The notes under the pieces are model-generated. The model had not been told where the DNA came from. It ran no database searches and saw nothing but the letters and a program-made list of their open reading frames with translations. A stretch of 64,000 nucleotides of DNA from an uncultured cyanobacterium (GTDB lineage Bacteria > Cyanobacteriota > Cyanobacteriia > Thermostichales > Thermostichaceae). Position numbers and translations under genes: made by a program. The DNA lies in assembly GCA_937944885.1 (NCBI GenBank), contig CALFBB010000020.1:1-64000 (forward strand), given 5' to 3'. This document shows, piece after piece, positions 38,172 to 48,283 of the stretch. The stretch's first letter is position 1. Each line of letters opens with the position of its first letter.

Positions 38172-38441
38172 ATGGATACTCGTCTTATCAACATTGGTTT
38201 TGGCAATATTGTCGCTGCTGGGCGTGTGATTGCCATCGTTAGCCCTGAGTCAGCCCCGATCAAACGTATCATCAGTGATGCTCGCGAGCGTGGTCAGTTG
38301 GTGGATGCCACCTATGGCCGCCGTACCCGCGCTGTGATCATTACCGATTCCGGACATGTCATCTTGTCTGCGATTCAACCGGAGACTGTAGCCAACCGCT
38401 TCCTAACCGCTAAGCTGGGGTTGTCAGAGGAAACCGACTAA
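38172..38441 (+). CDS. RemA-like DUF370 regulator
   Basis: An 89-residue protein from ATG 38172 ([19 protein letters not shown]), the canonical family start; longer in-frame starts to 38112 look spurious. The block [18 protein letters not shown] and [22 protein letters not shown] covers the whole DUF370/RemA family. In Bacillus RemA is a DNA-binding ring protein that activates biofilm matrix genes and lies directly upstream of gmk; the same order is seen here, with gmk starting 125 bp later. Role in cyanobacteria is not established. Confidence 0.93.
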   Translation: MDTRLINIGFGNIVAAGRVIAIVSPESAPIKRIISDARERGQLVDATYGRRTRAVIITDSGHVILSAIQPETVANRFLTAKLGLSEETD

Positions 38442-38566
38442 ACTAACCAAACTGACTCAGTAGCCTCGGATAGCACATCTTCAGCAGTCTAGTGGGCAGC
38501 TTGAGATATCCTAAAACAAACCAAGTGTAAACCAACTGTTCGGCCACCCCCTGTCGGTCTTCTGCT

Positions 38567-39250
38567 ATGCCAGCTTCTTCTATGCTTCTGTTTCCTAGGT
38601 CTTCCCAGTGTGTGCAGCATCAAGGCGTGCCAGAAGAAAGTGGGCCGCAAGAAGCTGTGCTAGGTGGGACTCAGGGATCCCGAGAAGCCAATTTTACTCG
38701 TGGTCGTCTGCTGGTGCTGACGGGGCCGAGTGGTGTTGGCAAAGGCACCATTGTCAGCCAGCTGCGCCAACGACATCCTGATCTGTATCTTTCCGTTTCG
38801 GTCACCACCCGCCCACCCCGCCCCAATGAACAGGAGGGGGTTAACTACTATTTCCGCAGCCGCGAGGAGTTCCTAGAGTTAATCGCAGCCGGAGAGCTGT
38901 TGGAATGGGCGCAATATGCAGGCAACTTCTATGGCACACCACGCGAGGCTGTCTTGCAGAAGCTCAACCAGGGACAAGATGTGCTTTTGGAAATTGAGCT
39001 ATCTGGAGCTCGTCAAGTCAGCCAACATTGTCCAGAAGCCATCCGTATCTTTTTATCTCCCCCCTCTTTCCAGGAGCTAGAACGGCGCATCCGAGCAAGG
39101 GGACAAGACTCGGAAGCCAGCATTGAGAGACGTTTGCAACAGGCCCAGAAAGAATTAGAGGCCCAAGACGAATTTGACTATGTCATTGTCAACGATGACC
39201 TAGAACAGGCCCTGCTTCAGCTTGAAACCTTACTCTATCCCAATTCCTAG
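38567..39250 (+). CDS. gmk: Guanylate kinase
   Basis: Phosphorylates GMP to GDP with ATP. The core starts about residue 46 with [20 protein letters not shown] (P-loop), then [20 protein letters not shown] for GMP binding and [12 protein letters not shown]. About 45 extra N-terminal residues precede the P-loop in the frame from ATG 38567, an in-frame ATG at 38582 being another possibility; the true start may be shorter. It follows the RemA-like gene, a conserved order. Confidence 0.93.
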   Translation: MPASSMLLFPRSSQCVQHQGVPEESGPQEAVLGGTQGSREANFTRGRLLVLTGPSGVGKGTIVSQLRQRHPDLYLSVSVTTRPPRPNEQEGVNYYFRSREEFLELIAAGELLEWAQYAGNFYGTPREAVLQKLNQGQDVLLEIELSGARQVSQHCPEAIRIFLSPPSFQELERRIRARGQDSEASIERRLQQAQKELEAQDEFDYVIVNDDLEQALLQLETLLYPNS

Positions 39251-39408
39251 AGCCTCTGCTGGTTGGGCAGCTATTGCCGGCGTTTTTTCTTGGGAACGCA
39301 CTTACTGTCCAGAAAAACCCCACCAGACTAAGAGTTGTAGGGGTGGTTAAATCTCCTCAACCTATGAGATAGTAGTAAAGCTGTGCTTTTCGGCATAGCC
39401 TTGTGTTT

Positions 39409-39467
39409 CTATCTGGCCAATTAGGGGATAGTATGACTTACACACTATCTGGCCAATTAGGGGATAG
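39409..39467 (+). repeat. 23-bp direct repeat, period 36, over the speD start
   Basis: CTATCTGGCCAATTAGGGGA plus TAG occurs at 39409-39431 and exactly again at 39445-39467. Each copy carries an AGGGGA Shine-Dalgarno-like core. Copy one is followed by ATG 39433; copy two lies inside the resulting frame and is followed by TTG 39472. The repeat therefore duplicates a possible ribosome-binding site and encodes LSGQLGD twice if read. Confidence 0.85.
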
Positions 39468-39876
39468 GTCTTTGGCTCTGATTGGGGTTCACTGCATCCT
39501 AGAGCTGTACGACTGCCCGGCCAATCTTTTGAATGACGTCTCTCTCGTACAACAGGCATTACGGGAGGCAGCGAGACGCTCTAACTCCACCTTCCTAGGG
39601 GAGCTGTGTCATCAATTCCATCCGCAGGGGATTACAGCCCTGGCACTCTTAGGGGAATCCCACATTTCCATTCACACCTGGCCTGAGCTTGGCTATGCAG
39701 CGGTAGATGTATTCACCTGCGGGCGCCATACCCAGCCGGAGGCGGCTTGTGAGTATCTGATCACGCTGTTTCAGGCGCGTGGGCATTCTTTGCGCAAGGT
39801 GCCTCGCCGCCCGATGGGAATTGCCGATCCCGCTCTCACCCCTAGCCGGGAAGCAACCCCTCAACGAGGACGCTAG
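39433..39876 (+). CDS. speD: S-adenosylmethionine decarboxylase proenzyme
   Basis: Pyruvoyl enzyme that makes decarboxylated SAM for spermidine synthesis. About 147 residues from ATG 39433. The family core starts at IGVHCILELYDCP; the preceding dozen residues come from the 36-bp repeat, so TTG 39472, with its own AGGGGA, may be the ancestral start. The self-cleavage site is in LLGESHISIHTWPE, where the Ser after Glu becomes pyruvoyl, and the catalytic Cys is in VDVFTCG. speE starts 3 bp after the stop, so the two are co-translated. Confidence 0.95.
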   Translation: MTYTLSGQLGDRSLALIGVHCILELYDCPANLLNDVSLVQQALREAARRSNSTFLGELCHQFHPQGITALALLGESHISIHTWPELGYAAVDVFTCGRHTQPEAACEYLITLFQARGHSLRKVPRRPMGIADPALTPSREATPQRGR

Positions 39877-39879
39877 AGC

Positions 39880-40818
39880 ATGGCTACACCTGGGATCCCC
39901 CTTTGGGTACAGGAATACTCCACCCCCTGGGATTACAGTGTCCGCGGCATCACTCGCATCCTGACCTACCGACAAACTCCCTTTCAGGAGATGCTGATTG
40001 TAGAAACCGGGGCCTACGGTAAAGGGTTGGTGTTGGATGGGCGCTGGCAATCCACCACAGCCGATGAGTTTCTTTACCACGAGGCTCTGGTACACCCAGC
40101 CCTGTTGCAAGTGGTGCAGGGGGGTAGGATCCCGAAGCAGGTTCTGGTTTTGGGGGGTGCTGAGGGTGCAACAGTACGAGAGGTGCTACGCTGGCGCTCC
40201 GTTGAGCAGGTGGTGATGGTGGATATTGACGGGGAAGTGGTGGAGGCCTGTCGGGAACACCTGCCGGAAATGCATCAGGGGGCGTTAGAAGATCCACGGG
40301 TACAAGTGGTGATCACCGATGCTTTGGAGTTTCTCCACCACACCGGCCCCGTCTGGGATGTCATCCTTTCGGATCTGTCTGACCCGATCGAGACCGGCCC
40401 TGCCTACCGCCTGTTCACCCAAGAGTTCTTCCGCCAGATCCGCTCCAAGTTGCAGCCAGATGGGGCCTTCGTGGTGCAAGCAGGACCGGTGGGGCCGGTG
40501 GAACTTCAGCAACACACCCGCATTGTTCGTACCCTCCAGACTGTGTTTGCTGCCGTACAGCCCTATGCCATCTACACCCCTACCTACGGTGGGCCATTGG
40601 GGTTTGCCCTCTGTGCCCATCAGCCCATTCCCTCCCGACCTGACCCAGACTCTATTGACCAAATCCTGGATCAGCAGTTGGATCCCAGTCGAGGAGCTTT
40701 GCGATTTATTGACGGCATTACCCTTTTGGGTCTTTACCAAGTCCCTGCCCATTTACGACGAGCGATTGCCGCAGAAACCACGGTCTATACCCTAGACAAC
40801 CCTCCTTGTGCAGAATAA
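39880..40818 (+). CDS. speE: Polyamine aminopropyltransferase (spermidine synthase)
   Basis: Transfers the aminopropyl group of decarboxylated SAM to putrescine. The 312-residue protein has WVQEYSTPWDYSVRGI at the start, the family motif LVLDGRWQSTTADEFLYHE, the nucleotide-fold loop VLVLGGAEGATVREVLRW (usual GGGDGG changed to GGAEGA), MVDIDGEVVE, and DVILSDLSDPIETGPA with the catalytic Asp. The GGAEGA variation is seen in some spermidine-synthase relatives and could shift substrate preference. It is directly downstream of speD. Confidence 0.93.
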   Translation: MATPGIPLWVQEYSTPWDYSVRGITRILTYRQTPFQEMLIVETGAYGKGLVLDGRWQSTTADEFLYHEALVHPALLQVVQGGRIPKQVLVLGGAEGATVREVLRWRSVEQVVMVDIDGEVVEACREHLPEMHQGALEDPRVQVVITDALEFLHHTGPVWDVILSDLSDPIETGPAYRLFTQEFFRQIRSKLQPDGAFVVQAGPVGPVELQQHTRIVRTLQTVFAAVQPYAIYTPTYGGPLGFALCAHQPIPSRPDPDSIDQILDQQLDPSRGALRFIDGITLLGLYQVPAHLRRAIAAETTVYTLDNPPCAE

Positions 40819-40905
40819 GCTAGTTTGCTCGATTCTTCGCTGTAAAACTTCGCTGTAAAACTGAGGATGCGGCAAGGGTTTGTCTTTGATCCCATAACTT
40901 GATAG

Positions 40906-42087
<1,182 letters not shown>

Positions 42088-42133
42088 GGCTTGATCTCCT
42101 GGGATCTCCACTAGATCTCTCCATAGGGGGATT

Positions 42134-43051
42134 TCAAGCCTTTCCGCCCAGACAAGTCCGGGCTATGCTCAGCCATCCTGCAGCTAGGTTGTTCAAGTCA
42201 TAACCCCCTTCCAAACCAAAGACTGTTTTATGGGTTACCTGCTCTAGGCAGAGCTGGGCCATACGGCCAAAATCTTCCGGCTCCAGCAACATGCTTGCCA
42301 AAGGATCCCCTTTGGCACAGTCAAATCCAGCGCTAATCAGCAGCAGATCCGGTTGGAACTTCTGCAAAAACGGCAAAACGGTGGTCTCGAGGGCATTTTT
42401 ATAGACCTTCCAATCCGAGCCAGCAGGCAAAGGCACATTGCAGACGTTGCTATGGATCCCGGTTTCGTCGGCAGATCCCGTGCCGGGGTAGAGAGGAAAT
42501 TGGTGGGTAGAAGCATAGGCCAACTGTGGATAATGCTCCACCACCGCCTGAGTGCCGTTGCCGTGGTGCACATCCCAATCAAAAATGGCTACCCGCTCAA
42601 TGCCCGGTTGTTCAAGAGCCCAAAGGGCGGCAATGGCAGCATTGCTAAACAGACAAAACCCCATCGCCCGCTCCGGTTCCGCGTGATGCCCCGGTGGGCG
42701 GCAGAGCACAAATGCCGGTTGGGAGCTTTGCAGAACCCTTTCTGAGGCAGCAATCCATGCGCCGACAGCCAAGCGAGCTGCCTCAAAACTTCCAGAAGAT
42801 ACGGGAGTATCGGCCTCAATGCGCCCCCCGCCTGCTGCTGCCAAAGCAGCTATGGCTTGAATGTGCTGAGGAGAATGAACCCGCTCAATGTCGGCAAGAG
42901 ACGCTAGTGGGGGATCCCGCCATTCCAGTTGGTCAGCAAAAGATGCACTGCGCAGAGCTTTCACAATCGACTGTAGACGGGCCGGACGTTCGGGATGGAA
43001 AGCTCCCGTATCATGCTTGAGGAAAATATCGGAATAGTAGATGGGCAGCAT
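42134..43051 (-). CDS. Histone-deacetylase-superfamily protein (acetylpolyamine/acetoin-type deacetylase)
   Basis: Zinc-dependent deacetylase fold, 305 residues from ATG 43051 (MLPIYYSDIFLKHDTGAFHP); a longer frame back to 43138 adds no family sequence. Catalytic parts: RPPGHHAEPERAMGFCLF with the paired histidines, AIFDWDVHHGNGTQAVVEH with zinc ligands, SAGFDCAKGDPLASM and the late GGYDLNNLA. Bacterial members deacetylate acetylpolyamines or acetyl-lysine; given the nearby speD-speE an acetylpolyamine substrate is conceivable but only by proximity. It is convergent with sqdB. Confidence 0.9.
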   Translation of the reverse strand: MLPIYYSDIFLKHDTGAFHPERPARLQSIVKALRSASFADQLEWRDPPLASLADIERVHSPQHIQAIAALAAAGGGRIEADTPVSSGSFEAARLAVGAWIAASERVLQSSQPAFVLCRPPGHHAEPERAMGFCLFSNAAIAALWALEQPGIERVAIFDWDVHHGNGTQAVVEHYPQLAYASTHQFPLYPGTGSADETGIHSNVCNVPLPAGSDWKVYKNALETTVLPFLQKFQPDLLLISAGFDCAKGDPLASMLLEPEDFGRMAQLCLEQVTHKTVFGLEGGYDLNNLAAGWLSIARTCLGGKA

Positions 43052-43143
43052 TCCAGCATTCCAGAATAAGCAGGCTAAAGCAATGCTTTTGTAGTGTAGC
43101 CCAGCCTCCCGAAACTGCCCCCAGCTTAATAAGCCCAAGGCTT

Positions 43144-43467
43144 CTAGCCGTAGAAGGCTTCCGACATGGATCCCGCGTAAGGGTCATCGTTGAATGAAGC
43201 TTGCTGCAGCTTCTGATTGACCACGTCTCGCACAACTGAGCGCAACAGTTGCTGTTCCTCAGGGCTGAGTTGCTCAAGACTAGGACATTCATCAGCAGCC
43301 AACCACATATAGACAGCAGGGATCCGATTCAGCACCTGCTGGATCATCAATTCCCGCTCCCTTTCGTCATGAAATATTTGTTGATGTGGGTGCTCAGTAC
43401 AAAGGTAATTTTCCAATTCCCCTAGTGCCAAGTACTCGATGATATTAACCAAAACTCTTTCCATCAT
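43144..43467 (-). CDS. Small cyanobacterial protein, possibly ComFB-like
   Basis: 107 residues from ATG 43467, chosen because GGAG lies six bases upstream. Largely helical and acidic: VLVNIIEYLALGELENYL, LMIQQVLNRIPAVYMWLAAD, and LSPEEQQLLRSVVRDVVNQ. The order of a helix followed by a VLNRIPAVY-type motif resembles the late competence protein ComFB family, widespread in cyanobacteria, where VxxALNRLPxxY is typical. The match is by memory and short. It ends 92 bp upstream of the HDAC-like start on the same strand, so they may be one transcript. Confidence 0.6.
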   Translation of the reverse strand: MMERVLVNIIEYLALGELENYLCTEHPHQQIFHDERERELMIQQVLNRIPAVYMWLAADECPSLEQLSPEEQQLLRSVVRDVVNQKLQQASFNDDPYAGSMSEAFYG

Positions 43468-43479
43468 GATGAACTCCAA

Positions 43480-44192
43480 AATAGGTAACCCTCAGCAATG
43501 CTAAAGAAGTTTTCTAGAACAAATGTGCTTCACGTCTTCTAGGCTCAAGCTACTGCTTGTAGCCTATCTCTGTTTTCTAACTTAGAATTCTAGCTCAAAG
43601 CAAGAAAGCCAACGTAAAACAGAATCAACCCTCACCCATCAAAAAAGATAAAACTGCAGACGCTACTACAAGAACTATTAAGCATATTAAGCACCTGAAT
43701 CCCTAACCTAACTCCTACATTGAACACTCAACCCTTACCCAATCCTTCACTAGCTCTACAGTAGTTTAGAATCTAGGGCAAGCCTCGAGAACATCTTTTA
43801 CCCAACTCTTCTCTTTCAAGTTGCAACCCCTGGATAAGTAGATCCTCACGAATTAGGCTGCTGCATTGAGCTGCTGTATTGAAAGTTATCAAATGATCAA
43901 CAAAACTAGTTGGTTTAAGATTTTATCACTACCCTCCGAAACTGGCAAAAGATTACCAGGACTCTCAAAGAAACATTCCAAATCAATTAACAAAGGGTAT
44001 AGAAAACTGAGATTGAGGAGAGAACAAGGTTGACCCACTAACCTTCCTTCTGATAGACTAACACGCAACTAATTAGGAACTTGTGAAATTGTTGCAAGCT
44101 TTACACATTTCTTAAATAAGTAAAATCCTAACCAGCCGACACTCTTAGACGTGTAGAGGAATACCTTGTGTCTCAGTAAAAATTGTGGGGAT
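43480..44192. other. ~710 bp AT-rich region without genes
   Basis: Base composition is clearly more AT-rich than the flanking genes and there is no GGATCC in it. One hairpin stands out: GGCT-c-AAGC / GCTT-gt-AGCC at 43542-43564. A 46-codon Lys/Arg-rich frame begins at 43893 but looks accidental. The region could hold a small RNA, a decayed gene or long promoters; nothing can be assigned. Confidence 0.35.
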
Positions 44193-44576
44193 TTAGCCTG
44201 CTAGTGGTAGATCAACTCGGTGAGCTTGAGCCCAAAAAGACTCCAGGTCATAGTAATCTCTTTCATCCTGCATGAGCACATGCACAATCAAATCTGCATA
44301 ATCGAGCAATATCCAAGAGGCAGATTCCTGTCCCTCAACACGGCGTGGAGTTTGCTGCCACTCTTCCCCAACCTGTTCTTCGATTGCTCGGGCAATGGCA
44401 CGGACTTGCGTAAAAGAGTAGCCACTAACCAAGAGGAAGTAATCTGCCAGGGTTGAAACTTGAGATACATCCAACAGGACGATATCCCCACCTTTTTTTT
44501 CTTCGGCAGCACGGGCCGCACTCAAGGCCATACGATAGATGGGATCCATGGCAGGGGCAGGCATAAGATGTAGCAA
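44193..44576 (-). CDS. rsfS: Ribosomal silencing factor RsfS
   Basis: Binds uL14 of the large subunit and blocks subunit joining in starvation. The 127-residue protein has the RsfS core ALSAARAAEEKKGGDIVLLD, STLADYFLLVSGYSFTQVRA and ASWILLDYADLIVHVL. The start is probably TTG 44576: GGAGGT lies six bases upstream, whereas ATG 44564 and ATG 44549 have no good ribosome site. It follows yqeK without a gap, a conserved bacterial pair. Confidence 0.94.
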   Translation of the reverse strand: MLHLMPAPAMDPIYRMALSAARAAEEKKGGDIVLLDVSQVSTLADYFLLVSGYSFTQVRAIARAIEEQVGEEWQQTPRRVEGQESASWILLDYADLIVHVLMQDERDYYDLESFWAQAHRVDLPLAG

Positions 44577-45212
44577 CTAAAGACCTCCTAAAACAACAGA
44601 ATCCGCTTGGGGTAGAGAAATCTCTAGAGAATGCATCAGAAAATAATTACGGGTCATAAGGGTGCGGGGATGGATGAGCTGATTTCGATCTAACAAAAAT
44701 TTTAGGCTCAGGTCACAGACTCCCACCACTGTTTTTGTCAAATCTGTAAAGGCCAGTTGCCGCAATTGTTGCAATTCTGAATGGTTGCCGCGGCTTGGCT
44801 CCAGAGCATCGGCAATAAAAATCACACAACTTAATGGATCCATACCGGGTTGCCCCAGAGTGTGGTTGGCAATGGCTGCCAGAATCTGTGGATCCCGCAC
44901 CTGAAATCGCTCCTGTGCCACTCGGGATCCCACCTCCGCATGTAGAATATGGGGTTCAGCCCGCTCAATCTCATCCAACTCCCGCTTTTCAGACACCATC
45001 TGCAATAGCTTCTCAGGCGGGAAATACTTGGCCAAATCGTGCAGCAGCCCTGCCCAAGCAGCCTTTTGCTCATCCAAACCATGGCAGGCTGCCAGCTCCC
45101 GCGCCATTGCCTCTACCCCAAGAATGTGGCGGATACGGGGAGGGGGCACCTGCTCTTCTAACCAGGCCAGTACCTCTTCTCGTCGCAGTGGGGATCCCGT
45201 CATCCTACTCAT
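44577..45212 (-). CDS. yqeK: HD-domain bis(5'-nucleosyl)-tetraphosphatase (YqeK family)
   Basis: Symmetrical Ap4A hydrolase of the YqeK type, 211 residues. HD motif: [17 protein letters not shown] with the first His, [17 protein letters not shown] with [13 protein letters not shown] and [19 protein letters not shown] with further metal ligands, then DALEPSRG. Length is normal. It overlaps the lepA stop by 8 bp and abuts rsfS, so lepA-yqeK-rsfS form one operon linking translation and nucleotide signalling. Confidence 0.92.
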   Translation of the reverse strand: MSRMTGSPLRREEVLAWLEEQVPPPRIRHILGVEAMARELAACHGLDEQKAAWAGLLHDLAKYFPPEKLLQMVSEKRELDEIERAEPHILHAEVGSRVAQERFQVRDPQILAAIANHTLGQPGMDPLSCVIFIADALEPSRGNHSELQQLRQLAFTDLTKTVVGVCDLSLKFLLDRNQLIHPRTLMTRNYFLMHSLEISLPQADSVVLGGL

Positions 45213-47016
45213 TCTGCAACTTCAACACTGCCATAAATGCCTCCTGCGGCACATCGACTGTACCCACCGATTTCATGCGTTTTTTGCCTTCTTTTTGTTT
45301 TTCTAGGAGTTTGCGTTTGCGGCTGACATCACCGCCATAACACTTGGCCAGAACATTTTTACGCAGTGCCGGAATCGTCTCCCGGGCAATGATTTTGGAG
45401 CCGATCGCCGCTTGGATCGGTACCTCAAATTGATGGCGAGGGATCAGCTCTCGCAACTTAGACACCAGCGAACGGCCCACATAAAAGGCCTTGTCCCGAT
45501 GCACAATGGTTGATAAGGAATCCACCGGATCGCCATTAATTAAAATATCCAGACGCACCAAGTCGTTGGGACGATAGCCGATAAGCTGATAATCCATGCT
45601 GGCATAGCCACGGGTGCGGGATTTCATCTGATCAAAGAAGTCAGTAACCACTTCCGCCAAGGGCAATTCATACACCAGAGTGGTGCGGCCTTGGGCTATG
45701 TATTTCATATCCTTAAAAGTGCCCCGTTTGGTCTCACACAATTCCATCACGGTGCCGACAAATTCCTCCGGCAAAATCACCTCCACCTTGACAATCGGCT
45801 CCTCAATGCTGGTGCGCTCGTTGGGGGAGGGCAACTCGCTGGGATTATCTACTCGAATTACCGATCCATCGTTGAGGGTGACTTGATATACCACTGTTGG
45901 GGCCGTGATCACCAAATCCAGGTTGTATTCCCGCTCTAGCCGTTCCTGCACCACCTCCATATGCAACAGGCCCAAAAAGCCACAGCGGAAGCCAAAGCCC
46001 ATGGCACTGGAGACTTCTGGCTCAAAGTGGAGGGCCGCATCGTTGAGCTTTAGCTTCTCTAGGGCTTCCTTGAGCTCAGCGTATTGATCCGAACTACTGG
46101 GAAACAGCCCGCAAAACACCATCGGTTTGGCTTCTTTGTATCCCGGTAGTGGCTCTGCTGCCTTGCGACTGACCAGGGTGATGGTATCCCCGACACGGGC
46201 ATGTTCGACACTTTTAATGGCAGCAGCAATGTAGCCGACTTCCCCAGCATGCAGGGATCCCACCGGCTCTTGCACCGGTCGCATCACCCCCACTTCGGCA
46301 ATTTCATATTCCCGCCCCGAGGCCATAAAGCAAATCTTGTCACCGGTTTTCACCTCCCCATCCATGACCCGCACATAGACGATGACACCCCGATAGGGGT
46401 CGTAGTAGCTATCGAAGATCAGGGCTCGCAAGGGATCCGCCACCGTATCGCGGGGAGGGGGCACCCGCTGCACAATGGCTTCTAGAATCTCTGCAATGCC
46501 AATCCCCACTTTGGCAGAAGCCAGAATCGCCCCACTGCAATCAAGCCCAATCACCTGCTCAATTTCTTCGATCACCCGCTCCGGCTCCGCCCCCGGCAGG
46601 TCGATTTTGTTGATCACCGGAATAATTTCCAGGTTGTTTTCCAAAGCCAGATAGACATTGGCCAGAGTTTGGGCCTCCACTCCCTGGGAGGCATCTACCA
46701 CTAGCAGGGCTCCTTCACAGGCGGCCAGAGAGCGAGAGACTTCATAAGTAAAGTCCACATGGCCAGGAGTATCGATCAGGTTGAGGACGTAGTCCAGACC
46801 ATCCTGGGCACGGTAATTCATGCGGGCCGCCTGCAACTTAATCGTAATGCCCCGCTCCCGCTCTAGCTCCATGTTGTCCAGCAATTGGGGTTTCATCTCG
46901 CGGGCGGTCACTGTCCCTGTCTCCTGCAGGAGGCGATCCGCCAGGGTGGACTTGCCGTGATCAATGTGGGCGATAATTGAGAAGTTGCGAATGCGAGAGA
47001 CAGGAACGTCGGTCAT
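45205..47016 (-). CDS. lepA: Elongation factor 4 (LepA)
   Basis: Translational GTPase, 603 residues. G1 is [21 protein letters not shown]2/G3 in [11 protein letters not shown] and [16 protein letters not shown]4 NKIDLP. The LepA-specific parts [20 protein letters not shown] and the C-terminal domain ([26 protein letters not shown]) are complete. First gene of the lepA-yqeK-rsfS operon. Confidence 0.97.
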   Translation of the reverse strand: MTDVPVSRIRNFSIIAHIDHGKSTLADRLLQETGTVTAREMKPQLLDNMELERERGITIKLQAARMNYRAQDGLDYVLNLIDTPGHVDFTYEVSRSLAACEGALLVVDASQGVEAQTLANVYLALENNLEIIPVINKIDLPGAEPERVIEEIEQVIGLDCSGAILASAKVGIGIAEILEAIVQRVPPPRDTVADPLRALIFDSYYDPYRGVIVYVRVMDGEVKTGDKICFMASGREYEIAEVGVMRPVQEPVGSLHAGEVGYIAAAIKSVEHARVGDTITLVSRKAAEPLPGYKEAKPMVFCGLFPSSSDQYAELKEALEKLKLNDAALHFEPEVSSAMGFGFRCGFLGLLHMEVVQERLEREYNLDLVITAPTVVYQVTLNDGSVIRVDNPSELPSPNERTSIEEPIVKVEVILPEEFVGTVMELCETKRGTFKDMKYIAQGRTTLVYELPLAEVVTDFFDQMKSRTRGYASMDYQLIGYRPNDLVRLDILINGDPVDSLSTIVHRDKAFYVGRSLVSKLRELIPRHQFEVPIQAAIGSKIIARETIPALRKNVLAKCYGGDVSRKRKLLEKQKEGKKRMKSVGTVDVPQEAFMAVLKLQNE

Positions 47017-47225
47017 AAAAACAAGGACAAAGATTTTTTACGATCGTAACCCCTTCAGTCTTGGGCTGCCCCATCCCTTTTCTCAAGGTTTTCCTGGATC
47101 TCTGCAACCGTCGGAGCAGTTTAACCATCAGACAATCTATTCTTAACCGCTTCTGCCTTGTGGGCAAGGGATCCCATTCTTTAGGATGCTGGCTTGATGA
47201 GCAAAAATTGAGGCAGAAAATCCCC

Positions 47226-48266
47226 ATGAAGACTAAGCGGGCTACCTTTTTGAGATTGGCAGCACTGGCTTTAGCGCTCTTTGCTCCAGCTGTTTACGCC
47301 CAGCAACGGCGTGCCGGCAGTGAGTTGAGTCTGCTGTGCACCCCACAGGTGGAGTGGTGCGAAGGTATGAAGGCGGAATTTGAGAAGGCCAACCCCGATA
47401 TCACTGTCAATTTTGTCCGTCTGTCTAGCGGGGAAGCCCTCACCCGTCTACGCAATGAGCGGGCTAACCCGCAGTTCGATATTTGGTGGGGTGGGCCGGC
47501 GGACTCTTTTATTGCGGCCAAGCAAGAAGGCTTGCTAGAAGCCTACGAGTCTCCCAATCTGGCCAACCTCAAGGATCCCAAGTTGATGAAGGATCCCGAT
47601 AACTTCTGGGCCGGTATCTACATCGGATCCCTGGGTTTTGCCACCAACACAAATTACCTGCAAGCCAACAACCTGCAAGCCCCCACTTCTTGGGATGATT
47701 TGCTCAAGCCAGAGTGGCAGGGGCAATTGATGATTGCTCACCCCTCTAGCTCCGGTACCTCCTACACAGCTTTGTGTACCATTTTGCAGCTGCGGGGTGA
47801 GGAGAAAGGTTGGGAATACCTGCGGGCGTTTAACGGCAACGTTTTGCAATATACTAAGAGCGGCTCAGCTCCCACCCGCTTTGTGGGGGCAGGGGAGGCG
47901 GCTGTGGGCATTGTCTTTTCCCACGACATTGTGGCTCAGATTGAGCGGGGCGCGCCTCTAACCCTTACCTTTCCAGATGAAGGGACTGGCTACGAGATTG
48001 GTGGCATGGCAATTGTCAAGGGAGCCAAAAACCTAGAAGCGGCACAAAAGTGGTTTGATTGGGCTTTGGAACCCACCACTCAAGAATTAGGGCCGAAGTA
48101 TGCCGCCTACCAAGCCCCAACAGTCAAGGGAGCAGAACCGGCCCGTCCTGAACTCCTCCAGGTGAATTTGATCGACTACGACTTTGAGTACTGTGGCAAG
48201 AAGAAAAAAGAGTTTGTGGATCGCTTCACCAACGAGATCGCTAATGCGGAACGATTGAAGGAATAA
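47226..48266 (+). CDS. Iron-type ABC transporter substrate-binding protein
   Basis: Periplasmic binding protein of the AfuA/FbpA/FutA class, 346 residues from ATG 47226 (MKTKRATFLRLAALALALFA, signal peptide to about residue 25). The frame upstream to 47061 is unlike the family. Visible: LSLLCTPQVEWCEGMKAEF with two Cys, FDIWWGGPADSFIAAKQEG, and a C-terminal Cys near YDFEYCGKKKKEF. It lies 17 bp before the permease. The class carries ferric iron or, in related members, organophosphate or 2-aminoethylphosphonate. The ligand tyrosines of FutA are not obvious, so iron is likely but not certain. Confidence 0.85.
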   Translation: MKTKRATFLRLAALALALFAPAVYAQQRRAGSELSLLCTPQVEWCEGMKAEFEKANPDITVNFVRLSSGEALTRLRNERANPQFDIWWGGPADSFIAAKQEGLLEAYESPNLANLKDPKLMKDPDNFWAGIYIGSLGFATNTNYLQANNLQAPTSWDDLLKPEWQGQLMIAHPSSSGTSYTALCTILQLRGEEKGWEYLRAFNGNVLQYTKSGSAPTRFVGAGEAAVGIVFSHDIVAQIERGAPLTLTFPDEGTGYEIGGMAIVKGAKNLEAAQKWFDWALEPTTQELGPKYAAYQAPTVKGAEPARPELLQVNLIDYDFEYCGKKKKEFVDRFTNEIANAERLKE

Positions 48267-48283
48267 GGAATAAGGAATAGGGT

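Noticed and set aside
43893-44033. 46-codon Lys/Arg-rich plus-strand frame
   Set aside because: Lies in AT-rich non-coding DNA with no ribosome-binding site; composition explains it.
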